This document shows positions 25,674 to 33,605 of a DNA stretch of 64,000 bases, piece by piece (the stretch's first letter is position 1; each line of letters starts with the position of its first letter). The position numbers were made by a program, and so were the translations under genes. The stretch is from NCBI RefSeq assembly GCF_014643515.1, contig NZ_BMJP01000001.1, positions 372,001 through 436,000 on the forward strand, written 5' to 3'. Under the pieces are notes generated by a model, which was given only the letters and a program-made list of their open reading frames with translations, was not told the DNA's origin and ran no database searches. Source of the DNA: Sphingomonas prati (GTDB lineage: Bacteria; Pseudomonadota; Alphaproteobacteria; Sphingomonadales; Sphingomonadaceae).

Positions 25674-25684
25674 CTGTCCAACAG
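25674..25684. promoter_or_regulatory. FadR-type palindrome upstream of gntP, site 2
   Basis: CTGTCCAACAG repeats the CTGT-N3-ACAG pattern of the site at 25598-25610. The two centres are 75 bp apart, about seven helical turns. It lies 95 bp before the rightward LuxR-type gene. Confidence 0.4.
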
Positions 25685-25778
25685 AATCCGGAATCACCGG
25701 AATGTCGGACGGGGGCACGGAGTCGCGCTGACGGAACGGTCTGACGGCTGCGACCGGACAGGGAAAAGGGACGAGAGG

Positions 25779-26048
25779 ATGACGATGGAGAGGAACGCCC
25801 ACAGCGCGATCGCGCCGATGCCGGAAACCGCGCACGCGGACGGCGGGCCGGCGACGCAATTCACGCCCACCCAGATCAAGGTGCTGCGCGGCGTCCATTC
25901 GGGGCAGCTGAACAAACAGATCGCGTACGACCTGGGCATCGCCGAGGCGACCGTGAAGGCGCACATGACGACGCTGATGCGCAAGCTGAACGTCCGCAAC
26001 CGGACGCAGGCTGCGATCGCTGCGCAGCGGATGTCGCTGTCGCTCTGA
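25779..26048 (+). CDS. Orphan LuxR/NarL-type helix-turn-helix protein
   Basis: This 89-residue protein consists almost only of a LuxR-type DNA-binding domain: FTPTQIKVLRGVHSGQLNKQ, then the recognition helix EATVKAHMTTLMRKL, then NRTQAAIAAQ. There is no receiver or sensor domain. ATG at 25779 follows AAGGGACGAGAGG; the same frame runs upstream to 25638 but shows no domain. It lies between gntP and the second beta-helix/propeller gene and is codirectional with the latter (56 bp apart), so it may regulate that gene. It could be a partner-dependent regulator or a remnant of a response regulator. Confidence 0.75.
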   Translation: MTMERNAHSAIAPMPETAHADGGPATQFTPTQIKVLRGVHSGQLNKQIAYDLGIAEATVKAHMTTLMRKLNVRNRTQAAIAAQRMSLSL

Positions 26049-26104
26049 CCGCGCGACTGCACGGGCCGACCGCCGGCACGATAGAATTTCGGGGGAGAGA
26101 ATCG

Positions 26105-29100
26105 ATGAAGTCATGGTGCCTTGCGGGCGCGGCGCTGCTGCTGCCTGTCCCTGCCCTCGCGGCGACGGCGGGCTCGACCTCCGTCTACCTCCAGGCGCCG
26201 GCCGATCCGCGCGCGATCACCGTGCACGGCGTGGGCGACGGCCGTGCGGACGACAGTGCCGCGATCCAGCAGGCGATCGATGCCGCCGCCGCAGGTGGCC
26301 ATGGCGGCGTCGTGTTCCTGCCGTCGGGCCGGTACCGCATCACCCGGACGATCTTCGTCAAAACGGCGGTGCGGGTGTTCGGCGTGGGCAAGACGCGGCC
26401 GGTGATCCTGCTGGCGGACGGGACGCCGGGCTACGGATCCGGCGTGGCGGCGATGGTCAGCTTCACCGGGGAGGACCAGTACCGCGTCGGCAAGGCGCCC
26501 GTGCCGCCGCGCACCAGCGTGCCGTTCGATCCGGCGATCTTCGACGCGACGTCGAGCACCTTCTACTCCACGCTGTCCAACGTCGATTTCGCGATCGGCG
26601 AACGCAATGCCGGCGCGGTCGCGGTGCGGTTCCGCGTCGCGCAGCACGGCTATCTGCGCCACATCGATTTCCACACCGGGTCAGGTCTGGCCGGCGTGTA
26701 CCAGGCGGGCAACGAGTTCGAGGACCTGAACTTCCACGGCGGCCGCTACGGCATCATCTCCGAAAAGACGTCGCCCGCCTGGCAGTTCACGCTGATCGAT
26801 TCGACGTTTGATGGACAACGCGACGCCGCGATCCGCGAACATGAGCTTGGGCTGACGCTGGTCAACGTCGCGATCCGCAACACGCCGGTCGGGATCGAGA
26901 TCGACAACGGCTATTCCGATTCGCTCTGGGGCAAGGACGTCCGGTTCGAGAATGTCGCGCAGGCCGGCGTGCTGATCTCGAACGAGAACAATGTCCTGAC
27001 GCAGATCGGGTTCGACAATGCGGTGGCGACCGGGACGCCGACGTTCGCGCGGTTCCGCGACAGTGGGCGCACCGTGGCGGGCCAGGGCCGGCAATACCGG
27101 GTCACCGACTTCTCCTACGGGCTGAAACTGCCCGCGCTCGGCACGATCGGGGCGTTCGCGACCGACGTGAGGATGGCGCCGCTCGGACGCATGCTCGCCC
27201 GCCCCGCCCCCGCGATCCGCGCGCTCCCGCCGGTCAAGGACTGGGCAAACGTCCGCGACTTCGGCGTGAAGGGCGACGACACGACGGACGACACCGCCGC
27301 GTTCCAGCGCGCGATCGACACGCACCGCGTCGTGTACCTGCCGATGGGGCGGTACCGCGTGTCCGATACGCTGCGGCTGCGGCCGGACAGCGTACTGATC
27401 GCGTTGCACCCCAGCCTGACGCACATCTACCTGCCCGACGAAACGCCCGCCTTCATGGGTGTCGGCGCGGCAAAGGGGCTGATCGAGTCGGCGCGCGGCG
27501 GCAACGCGATCGTCCACGGCGTCGGCCTCTGGACCGGCGGCGTGAACCCGCGGGCGAGCGCGCTCGTCTGGCGCGCCGGCGAGGCGTCGATGGTCAACGA
27601 CGTGAAGATCCAGGGCGGCGGCGGCACGGTGCTGACCAAGGGCAGTCCCATCGGGTTCGGCAACCCGAAAGCGCGGTTCGACGGGCAGCATCCCAGCATC
27701 TGGGTGACCGACGGCGGCGGCGGCACGTTCGCGGCGGTCTGGTCCCCCAACACACTGGCGTCGGCGGGCTTCTACGTGTCGAACACCAAGACGCCCGGCC
27801 ATGTCTACGAGCTGTCGGCCGAACATCATTACCGAGCGGAAATCGTGCTCGATAATGTGGAGAACTGGGAGTTCCTCGCGCCGCAGACCGAGCAGGAGGT
27901 GCGCGACGGCGTCGACGCGATTTCGACCGAGTTCCGCAATTCGCGCAACATCCTGTTCGCCAACTATCACGGCTACCGCGTCACGCGCTCCGCCAAGCCG
28001 ATGGATGCGGCGGTGAAGCTTTATAATTCGGGCAACATCCGGTTCCGCAACGTCCATGTGAACGCCGAAAGCGCGTTCGCCAGTTGCGACGCCAAGGGCT
28101 GCGGGACCTATGTCCGCGCGAGCAAGTTCCCGTTCGAAAACGCGATCAAGGACATGACGCGTCAACAGGAGGTCCGAGAGCGCGAGTTCGCCAGCCTCGA
28201 CGTGCCCGCCGCTCCGGCACAGGCGGCGCAGGCCCCAGCCATCCCAGTGACGCCGGGCGTGCGCAAACTCGCCGGCGGCTTCTACTCGATCGCCGGCGCC
28301 GCCACCGATGCGAAGGGCAAGCTGTACTTCATCGACCGCCAGTTCCAGCGCATCCATGGCTGGACGGACGCGGAGGGGCTGTCGATCGTCAGCGACGCGA
28401 CGCTCGATCCGGTCAACCTGGCCGTGGCCCGCCTAGGCGACCTGCTCGTGCTGTCTTCGGCCGGGCGCGACGGCACGGTCTACAGCATCGATCCGGCCAA
28501 GCCCGCCGACGTGCGCGTCATCCCGCCGACGCCGGTGCGCGCGCGACGGAGCGCGGCGACCTTGCTGCCGGTCAACGTCTGGGCGAACGGCGAATTCGCG
28601 GACCGGATCGATCCGGTGACCTACCGTTTCCCGACGCTGGCCGACTTCTTCACGCGCGGGTTGGGCGAGCCGAAACCGCAGGAATATGTCTCACCCGACG
28701 GGTCGCTGGTGCTGCCCGCGTTCCGCGTGTGGAACCAGGGGCCGGACGATCATCAGGGCTGGCGCTGGTCCGATACGCTCGACGCGCACGGCTTCGTCGG
28801 CGCGCCGGTCGGGTCGCGCGTGTTCTTGACCAACGCGTCGGAGAACCGCACCTACAGTGGCTTGGTCGGCGACGGCGGCCGGGTGACGGACCTGAAGATC
28901 GCGGCGGACCGCGGCGGCGAAAGCGTGGCGCGCGACGCGGCCGGCAACCTGTACGTCGCGAACGGACAGGTGTTCGTCTACGCGCCGGACGGCACGCTTA
29001 CTCGCCGGATCGACGTGCCGGAACGCCCGCTGCAACTCGTGATCGGCGGGGCGGACGGACAGACCCTGTTCATCCTGGCGCATCACACGCTGTACGCGAC

Positions 29101-29110
29101 GACGCTCTGA
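26105..29110 (+). CDS. Secreted double beta-helix plus gluconolactonase-like propeller protein, second paralogue
   Basis: This 1001-residue protein is clearly homologous, end to end, to that at 19684-22764 (many blocks such as GLTLVN, KDVRFENVAQAGV, DSGRTVAG, RIDVPERPLQLV are shared; roughly two-thirds identical by eye in the first helix). The signal peptide is CLAGAALLLPVPALAA. The first beta-helix begins ITVHGVGDGRADDSAAIQQA (about residue 38), the second VRDFGVKGDDTTDDTAAFQR (about 382). The propeller-like region follows GVRKLAGGFYSIAG (about 720). The start at 26105 follows GGGGGAGAG. It probably acts on a related extracellular substrate feeding gluconate use. Its 3' end overlaps the convergent PepSY gene by 41 bp. 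Confidence 0.75.
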   Translation: MKSWCLAGAALLLPVPALAATAGSTSVYLQAPADPRAITVHGVGDGRADDSAAIQQAIDAAAAGGHGGVVFLPSGRYRITRTIFVKTAVRVFGVGKTRPVILLADGTPGYGSGVAAMVSFTGEDQYRVGKAPVPPRTSVPFDPAIFDATSSTFYSTLSNVDFAIGERNAGAVAVRFRVAQHGYLRHIDFHTGSGLAGVYQAGNEFEDLNFHGGRYGIISEKTSPAWQFTLIDSTFDGQRDAAIREHELGLTLVNVAIRNTPVGIEIDNGYSDSLWGKDVRFENVAQAGVLISNENNVLTQIGFDNAVATGTPTFARFRDSGRTVAGQGRQYRVTDFSYGLKLPALGTIGAFATDVRMAPLGRMLARPAPAIRALPPVKDWANVRDFGVKGDDTTDDTAAFQRAIDTHRVVYLPMGRYRVSDTLRLRPDSVLIALHPSLTHIYLPDETPAFMGVGAAKGLIESARGGNAIVHGVGLWTGGVNPRASALVWRAGEASMVNDVKIQGGGGTVLTKGSPIGFGNPKARFDGQHPSIWVTDGGGGTFAAVWSPNTLASAGFYVSNTKTPGHVYELSAEHHYRAEIVLDNVENWEFLAPQTEQEVRDGVDAISTEFRNSRNILFANYHGYRVTRSAKPMDAAVKLYNSGNIRFRNVHVNAESAFASCDAKGCGTYVRASKFPFENAIKDMTRQQEVREREFASLDVPAAPAQAAQAPAIPVTPGVRKLAGGFYSIAGAATDAKGKLYFIDRQFQRIHGWTDAEGLSIVSDATLDPVNLAVARLGDLLVLSSAGRDGTVYSIDPAKPADVRVIPPTPVRARRSAATLLPVNVWANGEFADRIDPVTYRFPTLADFFTRGLGEPKPQEYVSPDGSLVLPAFRVWNQGPDDHQGWRWSDTLDAHGFVGAPVGSRVFLTNASENRTYSGLVGDGGRVTDLKIAADRGGESVARDAAGNLYVANGQVFVYAPDGTLTRRIDVPERPLQLVIGGADGQTLFILAHHTLYATTL

Positions 29111-30218
29111 CGGACTGGCTCCGCCGCCGGAGCCAGCGCCGCAGCCCGGTGTAGAACAGGATCGCCGGCAGCAGCCCGGCGACGAAGGCGAGCACCCGCC
29201 CTGTCAGGCCGAACGCCTCGCCGCCGTGCAGCGGGTGCAGCCAGTTCATGACGGTATCGCCGCCGCTGCCGTCCAACCCGTCGCGCACCGCGACGATCCG
29301 GCCGTCGTGCGGGTCGAGCCAGACGTTGGTGCGCGGGAAGCGCCGGCTGGGTTCGCCGGGGCGCGACAGGTTGATCCGCACCGTGCCGGTCGCGCCGGTC
29401 GGCGTCTCGATCCAGGCAAGCGCGCCGTCCGGAAACCGCGCCTGCGCGATCGCGACGAGCCGGTCGACCGGGACCGCGCCCTGCCCCGCCGCTACGGTCG
29501 GGCGGGGCGGGGTGGTGATCGGCAAGGCCAGCGTGATGACCGCACGCGTCTGATCGGGCAGGTCGAGCATCGCCCCCGTCGCTGTGACGACGAGCAGCAG
29601 GACGAGCCCGAGCAGCCCGTTCAGCTTGTGCCAGTCGTACAGCCGGCGGATCGGCGCGGCGTCGCGCTTGAACCGCAGCGCGCGCCACCAGCCGCCGGGC
29701 CGCGGCCACCATGCCCAAATACCGCTCACGATCAGCAGCAGCATGACGAGCCCGGCGATCCCCATCGCGATCCCGCCCGGCTCCTCCAGCAGCAGCCGGT
29801 AATGCAGGTCGTAGAGCCAGGTCACGACCGTATCGCCCCAGAACCCGGTGCGGATCGTCCGCATCGCGACCGGATCGATCCAGACGAGCAGCGGCGCGAA
29901 CGCGCGGCCCGCGGTCTCCCTCGGCTTGTAGTAACGCGCCGGGATCGCGCCGCCCGCCTCAGTCACCTCGATCCGCCAGGCCCCGGTGCGGGTCGGATGG
30001 TCGCGGTGGAGCGTATCGACCACCGCCTGCCACGACGGCGGGCGCGCATCGCCCGGAACCGCGCGCAACGCCGGGTTCAGCGCGGCGTCGATCTCCGGAT
30101 AGAACACCAAGGCGCTGCCCGTCAGCCCGGCGAAGGCGAACAGCGCGCCGATGGTCAGCCCGAGCCAGAGGTGAACGCGCCGCGCCGTCACGCGCAGCGG
30201 CGCGGGGCCCGCACTCAC
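29070..30218 (-). CDS. PepSY-associated transmembrane protein (ferric/cupric reductase-like)
   Basis: This inner-membrane protein has 382 residues with four predicted helices: one near the N-terminus (GLTIGALFAFAGLTGSALVF), two central, one C-terminal. A periplasmic PepSY-like region follows the first helix. Conserved histidines RRVHLWLGL, LYDLHYRLLL, LYDWHKLNG and NWLHPLHGGEA flank the helices, a layout proposed to bind haem and reduce metal. Such proteins sit beside siderophore receptors. Here the start overlaps the receptor stop by 4 bp (ATGA), so the pair is coupled. It probably reduces iron or copper released from its chelator in the periplasm. The last 41 bp overlap a convergent gene. 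Confidence 0.85.
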   Translation of the reverse strand: MSAGPAPLRVTARRVHLWLGLTIGALFAFAGLTGSALVFYPEIDAALNPALRAVPGDARPPSWQAVVDTLHRDHPTRTGAWRIEVTEAGGAIPARYYKPRETAGRAFAPLLVWIDPVAMRTIRTGFWGDTVVTWLYDLHYRLLLEEPGGIAMGIAGLVMLLLIVSGIWAWWPRPGGWWRALRFKRDAAPIRRLYDWHKLNGLLGLVLLLVVTATGAMLDLPDQTRAVITLALPITTPPRPTVAAGQGAVPVDRLVAIAQARFPDGALAWIETPTGATGTVRINLSRPGEPSRRFPRTNVWLDPHDGRIVAVRDGLDGSGGDTVMNWLHPLHGGEAFGLTGRVLAFVAGLLPAILFYTGLRRWLRRRSQSVRASSRTACDAPG

Positions 30219-32257
30219 CGGAACCCGACCCGGACGGTGGCGAGCAGCGAGCGGGGATCGGCCGGCGCGTGCAGCCGCTGCGCCCCGTCGTACCAGACAT
30301 ATTCGTAGCGATCATTTGCGAGGTTCTTGACCTGCGCCGACACCGTCACCTGCGGCGTCAGCGTATAGGCCAGCTCCGCATTCAGCACGACATAGTCGCC
30401 GTAGCGCCCCTGCGAATTGGCGGGGTCGAGTTCGTAGCTCGACTGCCCATTGCCCCACAGCGACAGCCGGACGCGCGCCGCCGGGTCGAGGTCGATCCCG
30501 CCGCTGAACACGTTGCCGGGGACATGATCGATCCGGTTGCCGGCCTGCGACGGGGTCGTCGGATCGGGCGTCACGATCCGCGCGGACTGGCGCGACCAGC
30601 TGGCCCAGAGTGCCACGCCGCGGACCGGTTTCACGTCGATCTGCACGTCCACGCCGCGCCGCCGGGTCCGGCCGAGATTGTCGAAATCGCCCGACGGATC
30701 GTTCAGGCGGCGCTTCAACTCGCCGCTCGCCGTCTGCTGCCACAGCGCCACGCGCGCCTCCAGCCAGCGCCCGCGGGTCAGCTTCACGCCGCCCTCATAC
30801 CCCTCATTGACCGATGCGGCGACATCGGTCACCCGCGGCGGCACGAGATACGCGCCGGAGCCCGCCCCGATCTGGAACGTCCGGCCGTAATTGCCGTAGA
30901 GCGTGAGCCCAGGCGTGGGCACGACCGCGACGCTCAGCTTGGGCTGGCTGATCGTGCCGTAATCGTTGATCGGCGCGGTGACGGCGGACAGCCGGTCGTG
31001 GAAGTCTCCCTCCACCCGGTCGATCCGCCACGCCGGCGTGATCGTCAGCCAGCCGTTCGGCTCGATCACCGCCTGAAGATACCCGCCGTAGACCGTCAGG
31101 TCGAACGCCTGGTCGCGCGTCCGGTGGACGAGGACGCGGCGGTCGGTGGTCCAGCGCGAGCTCTGATTGTCCTGCACCTGCACATCGCCGCCCGCCTCGA
31201 TCATCAGGCTGTGCAGCCCGGCGACCGGCGGGTGGTAATGCAGCGCGACCGTGCCGCCATATTGCCATTCGTCGGCCAGCCGGCGCTGCTGCGCGACGGT
31301 GGCGGAATAGCGGACGTAGCGGTCGTCGCGCAGGCTGTTGGCATAGCCCTTCGCACTCAACGCCAGCGTATCGGCGAGGTCGGAATCGAGGTGCAGACTG
31401 TACTGCCCGATCCGGCGCCGGCCGCCGTCGGTCTCGGACAGCGGGTAGGATTTGCGCCGGTCGGTATAGGCGTCCGCCTCGGTCAGATAGCCCGGTTCTT
31501 GCGCGGTGGCCGTCGACCGCCGAACGATCGCACCCAGCCGGGTACCGCCCAAATCGTAGAACCACTTGCCCGTCAGGTTCAGCCGTTCGAGATCGGCATG
31601 GTCGCGGTAGCCGTCCGTCCGGCGGTAGCTGACAAGATAATTCTGGCTGAACCCGCCGCGTTCATAGCCGGCCGACACCTGCCCCTCATAGGTCCCGAAC
31701 GCGCCGACGATCGCGCGCGTGTCCAGATAGGTGCCGCCGATCCGGGTCAGGATGTTCGCGTTGCCGGCGATGTTGTGCAGGCCCCAGCGCGGGTCGGACG
31801 TGCCGCGCACCAGCTCGATCCCGGCGATGTCGAGTGGTGCCACCATGTCGATCCCGGTCATGCCGCCGGCATTGTCGTTGGTCGGCACGCCGTCGATCAG
31901 CAGCTTGACCGCGTTGATCTCCCCCTCCCCGTTGAACCCGCGGATCGAGAAGCGGCCGGAAGTCGTCCCCTGGTTGAAATCGGTCAGCACGACGCCGGGC
32001 AGCCGGGCGAACAGCTCCCACGCATTGTCGACCGACTGCCGCTGCGCGATGTCGCCGCCCAGCACGTCGACCGAGGTCAGGACGGTATCGGCGGCGCGCG
32101 CCATGTTGGGTGCCGTGACGACGATGTCGCCGATAGTGAAACGGGTGTCGCCGTCCGTCACGCCAGGCGACGGTGTGGGAGAAATGGCGGTTTGTGCGAA
32201 TGCGGGTGTGGCGGCGGCAACAGCCACCACCGACGCGGTCAGCGTAAGGCGGAACAT
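30215..32257 (-). CDS. TonB-dependent receptor, siderophore/metal-chelate type
   Basis: This outer-membrane receptor of 680 residues is in the size class of siderophore and metallophore receptors rather than the large carbohydrate ones. The signal peptide ends TPAFAQT. The plug runs from about residue 45 to 165 and has WELFARLPGVVLTDFNQG, FSIRGFNGEGEINAVKLLID and GTSDPRWGLHNIAGN. The barrel ends SLLATVRVGFR; the terminal residue is Arg after Phe, slightly unusual. It is translationally coupled to the PepSY protein and preceded by a DUF2946 gene, a set associated with iron or copper acquisition. No Fur box was recognised upstream. Confidence 0.88.
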   Translation of the reverse strand: MFRLTLTASVVAVAAATPAFAQTAISPTPSPGVTDGDTRFTIGDIVVTAPNMARAADTVLTSVDVLGGDIAQRQSVDNAWELFARLPGVVLTDFNQGTTSGRFSIRGFNGEGEINAVKLLIDGVPTNDNAGGMTGIDMVAPLDIAGIELVRGTSDPRWGLHNIAGNANILTRIGGTYLDTRAIVGAFGTYEGQVSAGYERGGFSQNYLVSYRRTDGYRDHADLERLNLTGKWFYDLGGTRLGAIVRRSTATAQEPGYLTEADAYTDRRKSYPLSETDGGRRRIGQYSLHLDSDLADTLALSAKGYANSLRDDRYVRYSATVAQQRRLADEWQYGGTVALHYHPPVAGLHSLMIEAGGDVQVQDNQSSRWTTDRRVLVHRTRDQAFDLTVYGGYLQAVIEPNGWLTITPAWRIDRVEGDFHDRLSAVTAPINDYGTISQPKLSVAVVPTPGLTLYGNYGRTFQIGAGSGAYLVPPRVTDVAASVNEGYEGGVKLTRGRWLEARVALWQQTASGELKRRLNDPSGDFDNLGRTRRRGVDVQIDVKPVRGVALWASWSRQSARIVTPDPTTPSQAGNRIDHVPGNVFSGGIDLDPAARVRLSLWGNGQSSYELDPANSQGRYGDYVVLNAELAYTLTPQVTVSAQVKNLANDRYEYVWYDGAQRLHAPADPRSLLATVRVGFR

Positions 32258-32356
32258 CGGTAAGACCTTCGACCGGCGGCGATCCCTGGGGACTGCCTGC
32301 CATCAACGACGGCGCACGGCCCCAACCGGGACCGGGCGCACTGCGTAGCGTGGGGG

Positions 32357-32794
32357 TCAGACGGTCGCGGGTGGTCCGCGCTGCGGCGGGCGGAGGTAGG
32401 GCGTGCCCGGCCGGACCGGCGTTCGGACGGGGCGCAACGCCGCCGCCATGACGAACGCGATCGCCGCCAGCAGGACGATCGGATCGATCCCACCGAGCGC
32501 ATGGGCGCTCAGCGCCGTAAAGGCGCAGGGCATTTCGGTCTGGCCGTGGTCGCCGGGTTTCTCGTGATCCGCCATGTCGGGGTGCATCGCCGGCATCGCG
32601 GCGGGTGCGACGCCCGAACACAGTGTGATGGTGACGCGCCCATCCTGGCTGGCCACCATGTACCCGGCCGGCACGATCAGCTTCAGCGCCAGCGCCGCCA
32701 GACAGACCAGCACGGCGATATGACGATACGCTAGAATGAGGCTGCGGAGTGCGGACACGGAGGGACCGCTACCGCGATTGCCGGGCGCTGTCAT
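32357..32794 (-). CDS. DUF2946-family membrane-associated protein
   Basis: This small protein of 145 residues has a hydrophobic N-terminal segment (HIAVLVCLAALALKLIVPAG) and a second near residue 105 (IDPIVLLAAIAFVMAAAL). Between them are a CSG motif, methionine/histidine-rich sequence (MPAMHPDMADHE) and MPCAF. This Cys/Met/His pattern is characteristic of DUF2946, a family found beside copper-related TonB receptors. It may bind or sense Cu(I). It precedes the receptor by 99 bp in the same direction, so the three genes DUF2946, receptor and PepSY form a probable operon. Confidence 0.75.
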   Translation of the reverse strand: MTAPGNRGSGPSVSALRSLILAYRHIAVLVCLAALALKLIVPAGYMVASQDGRVTITLCSGVAPAAMPAMHPDMADHEKPGDHGQTEMPCAFTALSAHALGGIDPIVLLAAIAFVMAAALRPVRTPVRPGTPYLRPPQRGPPATV

Positions 32795-32820
32795 CGGGAC
32801 AGGATGTCCCGTGTCGATTT

Positions 32821-33489
32821 CTACGGGTGCGGGTCGGTCGGAGCGTCGCCGCCCGCCATCATCCCGCCGCCGCCACCCACGCCACCACCACCGCCGCCGC
32901 CGCGCCCGGACCGATCCCCTCCCCCGCGCCCGCTCGACCCGGACGGCCGCGCCGGACCCTGCGGCGGCAACACCAGCCCGGCCGGCACGGGGTCGAGATC
33001 GAGTGCAGCGCGGATAAAATCGCGCAGCGACACGACGAGGTCATGGGTCGGCACCGGCCGCCCGGCGACCAGTTCTTGCGCGGCCGTCGCGGCAAGCTGC
33101 ACCTGCGCATCGGTGCCGAGCAGGATGATGTCGGACAGTGCGGCCTCCACCGCGTCGCGGATCCGGCGCGTCCGGTCCGACCCGGCGGCGCCAGTCCCGG
33201 CAACGGTGAGGTCGATCGCGGTCGCCTCAGTCGCCTCGCCTTGCCGGCGCAGGTCGCGCAGATGCGCCGGATCAACCGTCAGGTTGCCGGTGAACGATCC
33301 GCCCAGCGTCTTGTACGCCGCGATCAGCGTGCGGAGCCGCTCGTTGATCTGGCGGTTCATGCGCTCGCGACGCTGCTGGATCGTCATCATCGTGACCAGC
33401 CGGATACCGACGCCGATCAACGTGACCAGCACCAGCCCGAACAGTGTCGCGAACACGCTCTGCCACGAACTGAAATCGATATTGCGCAT
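32821..33489 (-). CDS. Predicted membrane protein with glycine-rich tail, unknown function
   Basis: This 222-residue protein has one N-terminal transmembrane helix (VFATLFGLVLVTLIGVGIRL) followed by a charged, partly coiled-coil-like region (MTIQQRRERMNRQINERLR). A helical domain runs to about residue 180. The tail is low-complexity (GRGGGGGGGVGGGGGMMAGG), ending DAPTDPHP. No family is recognised. The start MRNIDF at 33489 diverges from the L,D-transpeptidase gene (116 bp between starts), which might hint at an envelope role, but nothing more can be said. It ends 26 bp before the start of the DUF2946 gene in the same direction. Confidence 0.7.
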   Translation of the reverse strand: MRNIDFSSWQSVFATLFGLVLVTLIGVGIRLVTMMTIQQRRERMNRQINERLRTLIAAYKTLGGSFTGNLTVDPAHLRDLRRQGEATEATAIDLTVAGTGAAGSDRTRRIRDAVEAALSDIILLGTDAQVQLAATAAQELVAGRPVPTHDLVVSLRDFIRAALDLDPVPAGLVLPPQGPARPSGSSGRGGGDRSGRGGGGGGGVGGGGGMMAGGDAPTDPHP

Positions 33490-33605
33490 TGCACCCCGCT
33501 CGCCCGCAGACCACGGACGTCACGACCATGAAGAACGGACAACGCGACTTGCGAGAATTTCGGGCCAAAATTGCGACGATCGCACCGCCGGGACGTTGCG
33601 ATGGC

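Noticed and set aside
32258-32356. Cobalamin riboswitch or Fur box ahead of the small TonB receptor
   Set aside because: 99 bp without a recognisable B12-box or an AT-rich Fur palindrome.
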